Assembly (NCBI GenBank): GCA_012934845.2
Contig: WNNJ02000983.1
Location: 1-64,000 of the forward strand
Length of the DNA stretch: 64,000 nucleotides
From: Pomphorhynchus laevis
Lineage: Eukaryota; Acanthocephala; Palaeacanthocephala; Echinorhynchida; Pomphorhynchidae
Reading direction: 5' to 3'
Shown here: one piece after another, positions 54,005 to 64,000 of the stretch
Position numbering within the stretch: position 1 is the stretch's first letter
Layout: every line of letters begins with the position of its first letter
Made by a program: the position numbers and the translations under genes
The notes under the pieces: model-generated
The model's database searches: none
Told to the model about the DNA's origin: nothing
Seen by the model: only the letters and a program-made list of their open reading frames with translations

Positions 54005-54115
54005 TTCTACGACCCAACCTAACATATAACCAATCCAACGAACAATTCAACCTACGGTGCACACTCTGTATAGTAAATTTATGATTCCTAGTGTTAGTTG
54101 CAGTATGCAAGGGAA
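54005..54115. repeat. 111-bp direct repeat, left edge of unit B
   Basis: TTCTACGACCCAACCTAACA ... AGTATGCAAGGGAA. The same 111 bases occur at 58539-58649, just after unit B. Confidence 0.92.
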
Positions 54116-55560
54116 CAAAAAGCATCCTGCTAGCTTTTGCGCGGACTTTCGGCCCATTAGCTTAACTAGCGTATTCTGCAAACTTTTAGAATGAATCATT
54201 GCTAGTAGAATCAGGGATCATTTGGATCGTAATCACATATTGGTTGAATCTCAACATGGTTTCAGGATCGGACGTTCATGCCTTACTAACCTACTAACTG
54301 CGCGTGAAAAATGGGCTGATGCTCTGGGGGCTGGGTTTCAGGTTCATACAGTATTCCTTGATTTTTCGAAAGCTTTTGATAGGGTACCACACGACGGCAT
54401 AGTGTCTTTACTGTATCACTATGGACTTCATTCATATATTTGTGAGTGGGTCAGGGAATTTCTATCGAATAGGTCTTTCCGAGTTTGTGTGGGGGGCGTG
54501 TTTTCTTATTCGGTAAATATTAATTCTGGCGTACCGCAGGGATCAGTCCTTGGCCCACTGCTCTTTATAATCTTCATTAATGATCCGCTACTCCGCTTAT
54601 CATGCTCTCATCTAGCGTTTGCGGACGATCTAAAGATTTGGTCGATCATTAGAAGTCCTGCTGATCGAGTATCGTTACAAAATGATCTAAACTCCCTGAT
54701 CAAGTGGTGCGATTCTACCGGACTACGGTTGAATGTTGATAAATGTGTCCTCATGCAACTAGGTCGCCCTATTGAAACTCTAAGGTACTTTATTGGAGAT
54801 ATGGTCTTAAAGGAAGTGTCTCATCATAAGGATTTAGGGATTATTGTCCATAGATCCTTGAAAACAAAGTTGAACACCGACTTCTTTCTAGGTAAAGCTA
54901 CTAGGGCGTTATATTGTATTAAAAATGCATTCCTCAGGTTAAGCTGTCACATGTTTAAGAGGTTATTCATCTCCATCGTCAGGCCACACTTGGAGTACTG
55001 CATTCAGGCTTGTTTCCCTGTCACTAAGCAAGAACTATTAGACCTGGAGTCTATTCTTAGGCGCGGATCGAGGCTCTGTATTGGCTTAAGTGGTATTGAC
55101 TTAAGTGGTATTGACTATTATGTACGTCTAAGTCGTATTGGGATGTTGTCGGTACGTGAGAGGTTCATATCCTTGGAAATGCTATGTATATGGCATATGT
55201 CGAATGATGTGGTAGGTTATCCCACCGATGTAATCACTAGGCGGGTAGATCAGTTGCGGGGACATAGCAGAGTCTTGTATAAATTTAGATTTGGCAGATT
55301 ACCAAAAGTGTATAGACTCTCAAGGAGAGGAATTAACATGTGGAATTCGTTGCCTGAGGAAGTCGTTGCAGCCCCAGTTTGAGAACGTTTAAATCACGAT
55401 GCTACAAATGGATACATGAACAATGCCGCCATTCAACACTACCACTGGAATACCCTAATTAGCTACGTTGACTGACCATTGCTTTTGTTTTATTTTTTTT
55501 ATTATTTTTTTGGACTCTGCCTGAATAGCCTTTTGGCTTTGGTATGTATTGGAATAATAA
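54116..55560 (+). mobile_element. CR1-like LINE (family a), 3' part, copy B
   Basis: Open for 386 codons from 54222 because the G-run is intact here: HGFRIGRSCLTNLL, FLDFSKAFDRVPH, SGVPQGSVLGPLLF, LAFADDLKIW and MWNSLPEEVVAAP. The stop after KLLE is shared with copy A, so the element was dead before duplication. Hairpin AGCC-TTTT-GGCT at 55527-55538. Confidence 0.9.
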
Positions 55561-56590
55561 TAATATATATATTGCAAGAAGTTGTGTGCCCAGAGCTATA
55601 AAAAGGGCCGTGACCATGAACGAATTCAGGAGGATCAGAAAGATCTGTTCCAAGAATAAAGAATTTGAGAGACACGCGGAAAAATTCATCAAGGAAATGA
55701 ATTGCCGTGGATACCGCAAAGTAGCTCTACGGAAACAGTTGGAGTCAGTTAGACGAATCAGTCGGACTAAACTTCTAACCAAATTATCTAAAATTTCCAA
55801 TGAATAAGGAAAGGCTTTCTATGCGACCTTGAACTACCACCCGGCATTTGAGAATTTAAACAAGGATCTTGCCGAAGCTATAAAAGAGGTAGACCCAGTA
55901 TGCCGATCCTTAATTAAGCGGCCGATAATTGGATTCAAAAGCGCACGAACAATTCAAAATATGCTTGAAAACCGACAAAACCGTCGTGAACGAGGACTTA
56001 GCAAACCATGCAATGATCGACGATGTAAGTGCTGCTTTGAAATGGCCACAACAATAACATTTACAAGTCCGGTAACATGCTTAAAATATAATGTCCGCGG
56101 ACACAATAATTGCAAGAGCAAAGGACTAGTATATATGAACATGTGCAATGAATGTTCAAAGATATATATAGGACAGACAGGAGGACAAATGAATGTACGA
56201 GCTTTGACTCGTAGATCCGACATAAAGTATAAACGAGCGAAGAATGACGGGGCAGCTAAACACTGCATAGAAAATGAAAACCATAAGATGGAAACGATAA
56301 TTATTGAGGCAAATGTTCCTGACACGGCTAAGCGTAAACAAAGGGAAATGTTTTGGATCGGACAACTCATGGCAGACCAACAATTAAATGCCGAGCACAT
56401 ATATCACTTGCCGTGAATATATGAGTTCCGAAATTGAATTATTTATATTTCTCTCTGTTAGTTGCATTGAACAATTTGATTTTCATTACTATTTTTTTGT
56501 GCTAATCAGAACTGTAATTTTTTGTAGATGTACTGAAGAAGGGCAGTTAGCCCGAAAGCTTTACAAGAAATTGATCTTGGTCTTCATTTC
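55544..56590 (+). mobile_element. Penelope-like fragment with GIY-YIG endonuclease, copy B
   Basis: Same parts as copy A: RT C-terminal helices with YHPAFENL, linker CNDRRCKCCFEM and GIY-YIG GLVYMNMCNECSKIYIGQTG. 5'-truncated and broken. 3' end again with CTGAAGA, a GGGC/GCCC stem and GAAAG near 56530-56560. Confidence 0.8.
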
Positions 56591-56612
56591 CTGTTTTTTA
56601 TCTACTTACGAC

Positions 56613-56616
<4 letters not shown>

Positions 56617-56688
<72 letters not shown>
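56617..56688. repeat. (TA)n microsatellite
   Basis: A single fused tract where unit A has two tracts separated by about 200 bp. Confidence 0.9.
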
Positions 56689-56691
<3 letters not shown>

Positions 56692-57610
56692 ATGATTGAT
56701 GTCATATCCAGTGAGTGCGCTCTATATGCCGATGATTTAAAGATTTGACGTTCAATACAAAGCTCGCACGATGTAATTGAGTTGCAACGCGACGTAGATT
56801 CAATCCCCAAATGGTGTCGTGCAAAGGGACTGGTTTTGAATCCTAACAAGTGTAGTCATATGTACATAGGTCCCATAAAAATCGTAGGGACATATGCGAT
56901 AGAAGATGTAAACATCGAAAAGGTTTCATGTTTCAGTGATCTGGGCGTGATCGTAAGTGAAGATATGAAGACACGAGTCCACGTCCAATATGTCGCATTC
57001 AAATGTCGACGTATGTTAGGTATGTTAAGACGCTCGTTTGGCCAACTTGATCCAGTTAGTTTTCGCATTGCCTACTCTGCCCTTATAAAATCGCACATGT
57101 TATACGCGTCCCCTGCAATACACCCACAGCTCCGTGGCGAATTGAAAATATACGAACGAATATTACGACAAGCAACCCATCTTGTGTCCCCAGTGCGTGG
57201 TGTCAACTATATCCAGAGTCTGGCATTGTTGAATGTACACACTGTTGAACGTTCGCTGTCTGACGCCGACCTAGTGTATGTATGGCGGTCACTGTCTATA
57301 CCTGGACATGTTTCGAAGTCTATGTTTACAATTCGTCCGCCGGGTCGACTACGAGGTCACAGACTTATGATAAAGCGCAGGTCCATCCCTAAACAAATTG
57401 TGTTACGATAAGTGATAGCATTGTTGACCTGTGGAACAATCTTCATGCATCGACAATCGACAGCGGTTCCGTCCAGAAGTTCAAGGCAATTATTTAATCA
57501 CGATAATGAGGTTTCACCTTTTATTTCTTTATTTTCTGTTTTTTATGTTTTGAGCTATGTGATCCAGCCAATTTGAGCTTATGCTCATGGGCTGTTGTAA
57601 CAATAATAAG
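56689..57610 (+). mobile_element. CR1-like LINE (family c), 3' part, copy B
   Basis: Same as 47476-48412 (ALYADDLKI, WCRAKGLVLNPNK, LRGHRLMIKRRSIP). Hairpin GAGC-TTAT-GCTC at 57575-57586 and tail AACAATAATAAG. Confidence 0.82.
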
Positions 57611-57645
57611 ATATATAAATAAGATATATTTATAAGATATATATG

Positions 57646-58110
57646 CCACATGCCTATAATAACTTGTTAGTGGAACAAATCAGGTCAGATAACTGAGTCT
57701 ATGTATTTTATAAGATATAAATAAAATTAAAGGTAAATAATAAATAATTATGTAAGATTTTATACAATTTATTCTTATATAAAGTTAAAATTTAAAATTA
57801 AAATCTAAAATAAAAGTCCATATTTATGAATTGGTTAATAAATAGTTACATAGAATTGTTATGTTATGATCAGATCAGATAACTGAGTCTACGTATTTTG
57901 ATTTATTTTTATAAATCAAAAATAAAGATAAATAATTATAAATAATAACTAATAATAAAAAAATTTATAGAATTTATATTGATATCAAATTAAAATTTAA
58001 AATTGAAATTTCAAATAGAAGTCGATTTTTCATAATTCAACAATACAAAATATACGATGTATCCGGATATGGAATAGAGGTTATCAGGAGGAGCTGTCGA
58101 CACTGTAGAC
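57646..58110 (+). repeat. AT-rich dispersed repeats within unit B
   Basis: Duplicate of the two copies at 48436-48900. Confidence 0.6.
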
Positions 58111-58538
58111 CAATGAACAGTGTCGCTTAAATTCGAATTTAATTGACAGTCGATTGATTACGCTTGATAGATTTGGATAAAAGTTCTCGCTTAAAAATTT
58201 ATCAGATCTGTTAACTGAGTATAAATGTTTTGTACTGTATAAATTTAAATATAAATATTTTATATTTAATATTTTCATAAATATTTTCTAGTTTTGTTTA
58301 TTCTATAAAGGTGGCATTAAGAACGACGTGGAAAAAACTTTGGAAAACATACAAAAATAAAACCCTGCAATTGAAGTATATGATCTCTCTGGGGTGTCAT
58401 TTATGAATCTGTTAAACAGCTAGGAACCAATTAGATGCAAAAATTGGTTGACCACACCCAAGAACAGTTAGATCTAAATGTGAATTAACAACCTTTTGAA
58501 AACATTAATAATTTATATCAAACTAATTAGAAATAAAA

Positions 58539-58649
58539 TTCTACGACCCAACCTAACATATAACCAATCCAACGAACAATTCAACCTACGGTGCACACTC
58601 TGTATAGTAAATTTATGATTCCTAGTGTTAGTTGCAGTATGCAAGGGAA
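58539..58649. repeat. 111-bp direct repeat, right edge of unit B
   Basis: Same sequence as 54005-54115. It also lies at the 3' end of the minus-strand LINE fragment that follows. Confidence 0.92.
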
Positions 58650-59180
58650 ACATAAAATTGATGGGACTTGTGAGATTTTCACAGCACACCAGGTGATAAT
58701 ATCTTTATTTTTTCGCATATGAGACACGGGTTTCATATTTAAACGGCGTAAGCGATCGTAGTAAGGTAGATATCCCAAACCTGTAACGCATTTGGATACT
58801 TGTCTCACGATTCTTTCTATCTTAGATTGTGAATACGACACTTCATAGCAGCACATTAAAATGCTAACTATGTATTCATTAACAAATAGAAGAATTGCCG
58901 ATTGAGAGTTTTATGAAGCATCTCATTATAATACTAAATGTCCTCATCACCCTAAAACAAATCCCATCTGTATTCGTTTTAGTTTTTAAGTTGTTTGTCA
59001 CAACAATTCTTAGGTCTTTGAAATGATCGACTGTAGGTAATACTACGAATCCTATGTTATAACAGTGATTTAAATATTAGCTGCCAAAATGCATATAGGT
59101 ACACGTTACACACTAGCTTTTATCCTATTTTCATTTATCCATTTTAAAAAAGCGTGAATGTTTGCTTGGAGAATAGATCT
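58600..59180 (-). mobile_element. CR1-like LINE, RT C-terminal fragment
   Basis: Minus strand across several frames: QANIHAFLKWINENRIKAS, VDHFKDLRIVVTNNLKTKTN, MRTFSIIMRCFIKLS, MCCYEVSYSQSKIERIVRQV and GLGYLPYYDRLRRLNMKPVS. The order DLGxxVxxNLK ... RxATxxxxGLxxLxYxxRLxxL is the CR1/Jockey RT thumb and tail. Old and broken. Confidence 0.65.
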
Positions 59181-59582
59181 ATTGTAAATATTCATTGCTT
59201 AAACGAGCTGTATTTCTTCATTTGTCTGTTTCGTATTATCCTCGTGGGGTTCTTTCAATCTTATCAGCATTAATGTACACTACAATAAGCGTAGATGGGC
59301 CCCACAGCAATGAGACCACTCCTACATTTCGTGTTTCGGTTCTGTTACTGCTTCTGCTGAATTACTTGTCGCCAAAATGCTGGTTTATATTTAGCTTATA
59401 TGCCAAATTACACAATTTATATGTTCTATAGTTGGTGTGGGCGGTAACTATTATTCACAATTCGAACTCACCACATACCGAAATATAAAAATATAACTCA
59501 ATAATAATATTAAAATAAAACATTTTAGTTCTAGTTAAACAGCTGACTACGTGTACAATGCTTCATCAAATACAATTTACTG
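59181..59582. other. No recognised gene
   Basis: A 78-codon open stretch at 59195-59431 has hydrophobic runs but no recognisable family. Probably chance or LINE remnant. Confidence 0.4.
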
Positions 59583-62049
59583 ACATCCAGGTCAGTTGAT
59601 GATGCTGTGGGGCAAAGGTGGGGGAGACCCGGCAACCGAACTAAAGTATACCATCGCGAGGACAATAGAAATCTTTGTCGCAGAGTTTCAGAAAGACTGG
59701 AAGACGGTGATGTTCGCGGCGCAATCAGATTGGTGAGCAGCGACGACGGAATAGTGCAATTCGACGATCAAGGTTTGTCAGAACTAAGGTCCAAACATCC
59801 CCACGAACTAACCAATTAGGTGGGACACATACGCAAGTTTAAATTCAGTGCACCGCCTTATGCCTTCCCTGTGGTCTCTGCTGACATCGTGAAGTCTGCT
59901 CTCCACTCATTCCCCAATTCTTCTTCAAGTGGATTAGATGGACTCAGTCCACTACATCTAAAAGACCTGACTAATCCCTCGTGCGGCCTTTCAGGGGTTC
60001 GCCTAGTGCATTCCATGGCTTAATTCATCACCGTCGTCTTAAAAGGTTGTGTGCCGGATTCAATAAGGAAATTTTTCTGCGGTGCTAAACTACTGGCATT
60101 ACAGAAGCCTAATGGCGGTATCCGTCCGATTGCCGTCGGCTGTACGCTGTGTCGATTGTCATCAAAGGGCATCCAACGACATTCTAGATGAGTTCATACC
60201 TCGACAATTTAACGTTGGAATACCACGAGGAGTTAAAGCTGTGACTCACGCGTCCTGACATTTTGTCGCATACGCCTTAGTCCCTGAAGTAGCGCTCGCT
60301 AAGCTCGATTTTCATAACGCTATCAACACGGTCAACCGCGACCACATGATTGACACGGTTCAAAGCAAGCTATCAGCATACCTACCTTTCGTTAACATGT
60401 GCTATGGTGAGGAGAGACATATCATTACGGGCGCCTCAATAATTCCATCCGCCGAAGGTGTACAACAAGGAGACCCACTCGGTCCTCTATTTTTCTCGCT
60501 TACCGTAAACGAAGTTATCAAACTCTGCCAGTCACCTTTTTGTGCATGGTATTTCGACGACTGTATTTTTTTTGGGGGGGGGTGACTTGGATACGATTTA
60601 CTCTGATGTAGTTAAAATAATCGATCAAGGTTCAAGAATTGGACTGACATTAAATACTCAAAAGTCGGAGTTAATCACCCGAGATCCTAAAGATCAAATT
60701 CGTTTGATGGAGTTGATTCCTGTATGCATTCTCACTAGTCCCTACGACGATGTTATCTTGGGTACTCCTGTAGGAAACGAGTTGGCGCTCGATGAAACCG
60801 TGAATCAATGTGTATCGCTTCTCCAGAACACTGTCAAACGAATGGCCGATCTATCCAGACAGGATGCGCTGTTTCTATTGCGATGTAGCTTCAGCATACC
60901 AAAGATTTCTCATCTGCTACGCTGTGCCCCTTGCTTTTCATGTCCATCTTTAAAGAATTATGACGAAGTCCTAAAGTCCGCTCTTGTCAACATCTTGAAT
61001 TTATATCTGGATGATAATGCATGGCGTCAAGCAACTTTGCCGATTGACTTGGGTGGCTTAGGTTTATATCGCAGTGAATTTATATCCTTGCCGGCATATT
61101 TGTCCTCAATCGCAGGTACGTCAATTCTCGTAAAGGCATTGGCCGGACCAAACCTTGGAGCAACCAGCGGAGTGGATGGCTCGGATTTCCAACACGGTGT
61201 GCGCAGATGGGTGGCTGTATGCGGGGAAGACTTGCCAACGGAAAAACACAATTAAAACCTTAGTCTCGTCCTATGCACTTGGTCGCTAGTGGTTCTCTCT
61301 TATCGGATGCTGATTCTTCTAAATGTCAAGCTAGACTGCTTGGAACGGTAGGCAAAAACTCCGGGGCTTTCCTGATGGCACTTCCAATCACGGCGGTCGA
61401 CACCAGATTGGACGATGTATCATTCACCATTGCCGTGGCGCTACGACTCGATATCAAATTCAGCGGGGAATTCACATGTGGATGCGAGAATATCAGCGAC
61501 TCATCAGGTTTACACGGTCTGGACTGTCGATATAGCAAATCTCGGCACATTCGACATTCGGAGATAAACCACATAATTCGAATGGCTTTCTCTTCAGTAG
61601 GGATACTTTCTCGACTAGAACCGGTCGGGTTGTGTCGCAGCGACAGCAAGCGACCTGATGGTGACACTTTGGTTCCATGGAAGGGCGGCAAATTGCTGAT
61701 TTGGAATGCTACGTGCATAAATCCTCTAGCGCCGAGTTACGAGGACAAGGCAGTCATTCGGACCGGGGAGATTGCCGCCTTTGCAGAGAGCAAGAAGAGG
61801 GAAAAATACAAATAGATCGACAATAGAATATATACCTTCGTTTCTATCGCGATCGAGTCCTTGGGTGTCTTGGGCAAGGAAACCTCGTGCTTTATTGAAG
61901 ATGTCGGGAAGATCATGTCAAAGGCCACTGGCGAACCTCGATTAACGGCTTTCCTCAGGCAACGATTAAGCGCATCGGTTCAACGTGGGAATGCAGCGTG
62001 TATACTTGAATGCTTGGGCGATCAATCGGTTTCCGACTTTTTTAACTGA
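59583..62049 (+). mobile_element. LINE with RT, zinc motif and RPD nuclease-like C-terminus (decayed)
   Basis: Blocks in order: VSERLEDGDVRGAIRLVSSD; SSSGLDGLSPLHLKDL; FFCGAKLLALQKPNGGIRPI then AVGCTLCRLSSKG; LDFHNAIN-type palm motif in a broken stretch near 60.31 kb; GVQQGDPLGPLFFSL; catalytic WYFDDCIFFGGG (usual form YLDDG); GLTLNTQKSELI; thumb with LPIDLGGLGLYRS; zinc motif CGCENISDSSGLHGLDC with RHIRHSEIN; KRPDGDTLVPWKGGKLLIWN (RPD...W, PD-(D/E)XK-like); and QRGNAACILEC. Several breaks, including one at the G-run after FFGGG near 60.58 kb and a stop after 61255. Its C-terminal half resembles the minus-strand fossil at 2.75-4.08 kb. Clade not certain. Confidence 0.8.
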
Positions 62050-62079
62050 ATTACTGTACTTATTTCAATATTAGTTACC

Positions 62080-64000
62080 AAAAAATATGAGTACGAACAA
62101 GCGTGTAAGAGGAACAAAGGATTGTGAAAAACAGTTTTCCAGACGAATTTCTAGAAGAAAAAATGGAAAAAGACAAAATACAGGTAAATGCTGGTCTTAA
62201 ATCGCCTATTCCAAAGGTTAGTAAGTTTTTAATTGTTGCTAGGGATGTGGAAGTACTTGCCCCATCCCAAAACTAAAAAGTTGATCATTATAAAGATCAA
62301 AATGCCTACGGAAAGGCATTTATTGTTTAACTTCTTCCTACGGCCGTTTACAGAGCAACTACCAAACAGAGTCATTTTTAACTCGGTAAAACTATACGAA
62401 ACTGAATTAAAGATATCGTTTACGACCTCAGATCTCTTAAAGGGGTATGATAAATACTTCGAATCTTCACTGTCAGAGTATGGATCCATATACTCTAAAC
62501 CCATACTTGCCACGCTAAAAGTATCTAACGTCCTATGTCAAATGGAGGAGAATGATGTCGAATTGCTAAACGAAACATATAAAATATCGACCTACCGTTC
62601 AATAATAGGCAAGAGCGGATATCCAATACCAGTTGGATTTTGTTCCGCTTCCCTAGAGCAGGCTGAACTGCTGGCTAATTCAGTTTGTAATCCCTTCATG
62701 GGATTTAATCTCATATTTACTATCATCGACAAAGAAGAGTTCACATATCCGCACTGCAGCCGGTGCCATAAATGGGGGCACTAGGCTTCCAGCTGCAGTT
62801 AGCCAACGACATGTGGGGTGTGCGGTTCCCTCAGTGCCTGGCTATGTTGACAGGAGAAAAATGTGTGGCCCCTCCATTGTGATCTAACTGTGGGGGAGCC
62901 ATCCTGCATGGGGCAGAAAATGCAGCCATTTTAAATTATATCGAAGTGGATTTAACAAGTCTGCTGCCATCATCCAAGAAGAGGGGGTTTCTGATCATCC
63001 CATCCCCCTATCAATATTGCCAATCTCCTGAAGAGTAAGAAGATAAGGGGAAATGAAGACGCTACCCATGGGCAAGTACCTACCGCGGATGCTTCTAGTG
63101 ACGGAAGGGAAACCTTCCCGTTTCTAGCTCTGTCTAGGTAAGCAATCCCCATCCAACTAATTCAACACAATGCAGAGTACTCGTAAGCCTTTTTCATTGA
63201 ATATCATTCAGTGGAATTCGGGAGGTGCTTCTGCCTTTAGACTTTTATCTGGTAGAGATGCAGATGTTATAGTGCTATAGGAGACGCGGTCTATCCGTCT
63301 TCTCCAGGACGTTACTCGATTTATTCCAAAGCATATCTGTTCCCACTATACTTCGTACATAATCCTCCTCACTCCTCTTCATCCTAAAGACTTTTGACCT
63401 TAGTTAAGTGATCCTTAGGGTCCTCCCTGCTATTAAACTATTCATGTTCAGTAAAAACGGTAAACGCCTCAGTCTAGCCAATGTCTACATTTGTCCAAGG
63501 GAAATTCACAAGAACCGTGTCACCCTGGATAGTATTATCGACAGCGGCTACGACATGATACTTGGGGATTTCAACGACAGAACTGGTCGTTGGATTAATG
63601 CAGCACTTCGCAGAGCTAGGAACAGTTATCTTATTCACAAACCACCTTCCCCTACCTTTCATTGCATATCAACAAATTCAAACCTCGACATTTTACTGCT
63701 TCACTCGATGTGATTGTTAAAACCCCTCTGCACGGAGCAGTCGCGCAAGCAATTGTCCACCTCTCATGACCTAATTCGTTGGAGAATTGAGAAAGATACG
63801 TTGCTTCGAAGGAGGTTACACTTTAATCCGATCAGAGTAGTTTTCTTTCAAGCAGCTATCAACTCTTTCCAGAATAGGAAATGATTTTCTGACCGAATTT
63901 AATACCTACCTTTTTTCGCAAGCTACCGCGATTTTATCGACTACCTATAAAGGTCGTATATACAATCCCACTCCAACGAAACTCAAGGTCCAAGCGAAAC
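62080..64000 (+). mobile_element. I/Jockey-like LINE copy 3 (5' half, cut by window edge)
   Basis: ORF1 at 62233-62784 is open for 183 codons (LVKG-type RRM region ending NPFMGFNLIFTIIDKEEFTY, knuckle CSRCHKWGH), then decayed knuckles. The endonuclease starts at FSLNIIQWNSGGASAF near 63.2 kb, with SLANVYICPREIHKN and MILGDFNDRTGRW at 63.47-63.6 kb. Better preserved than the copies at 30-36 kb but still broken. The RT would lie beyond the window. Confidence 0.75.

Larger units (their letters stand above)
54116..58544. repeat. Duplicated nest, unit B
   Basis: Copy of 44652-49495 in direct orientation, 9.46 kb away. TA tracts are fused, with the sequence between them missing, and a 145-bp segment is absent. 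The junctions share short homologies (TTCTAC at the right; CAAAAAG next to GGGAA at the left). Confidence 0.92.

Overview
The window looks like nuclear DNA from an AT-rich invertebrate animal. The host genes point to Metazoa: a Shisa-type membrane protein, a DLGAP/GKAP-like pseudogene, and ribosome-biogenesis and tRNA-modification factors. Most of the other coding-like sequence is non-LTR retrotransposon. I cannot name the phylum. The compact, uninterrupted genes and the LINE set would fit a flatworm or another small lophotrochozoan, but that is only inference.

Layout. 1-10 kb: AT-rich DNA with a LINE C-terminal fossil (minus), an intact RSL1D1-like ribosomal-L1-domain gene (4777-5739), a Penelope-like fragment arranged as a large palindrome (6833-7677), copies of an AT-rich dispersed repeat, and a DLGAP-like pseudogene (9481-10070, minus). 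10.6-13.8 kb: a rearranged copy of a 5.6-kb block that is present in full at 36.3-41.9 kb and carries an L2/CR1-like LINE. 15.7-16.5 kb: a Shisa-like gene. 20.2-24.2 kb: the most striking part, a tandem array of 303-306-bp monomers. Each monomer carries a complete hammerhead ribozyme with a GUC cleavage site, CUGAUGA and GAAA core boxes and three helices. A lone ribozyme copy with a long target-site duplication lies at 24.84 kb. 25-28.2 kb: PPAN (Peter Pan/SSF1) and WDR4 (Trm82), both on the minus strand. 28.5-36.1 kb: decayed I/Jockey-like LINEs with CCHC-knuckle ORF1s. 42-49.5 kb: a nest of CR1-like, L2-like and Penelope-like pieces joined through (TA)n tracts. 49.5-53.9 kb: a nearly complete CR1-like LINE on the minus strand with a 988-aa ORF2. 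54.1-58.5 kb: a second copy of the 44.65-49.5-kb nest, inserted between 111-bp direct repeats. 58.6-64 kb: further LINE pieces, including one whose C-terminus has a zinc-binding motif and a possible nuclease domain, and an I-like copy cut by the window edge.

How it works together. The host genes are ordinary housekeeping (RSL1D1-like, PPAN and WDR4 all serve ribosome or tRNA maturation) plus one membrane protein. The biology of interest is the hammerhead repeat. The array and the solitary copy are both flanked by target-site duplications, and the solitary copy starts at the predicted self-cleavage site. This suggests a non-autonomous, ribozyme-bearing retroelement (retrozyme-like) moved by LINE machinery. 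Several LINE lineages in the window end in a short hairpin just before an A/T-rich tail, a likely recognition site for reverse transcriptase.
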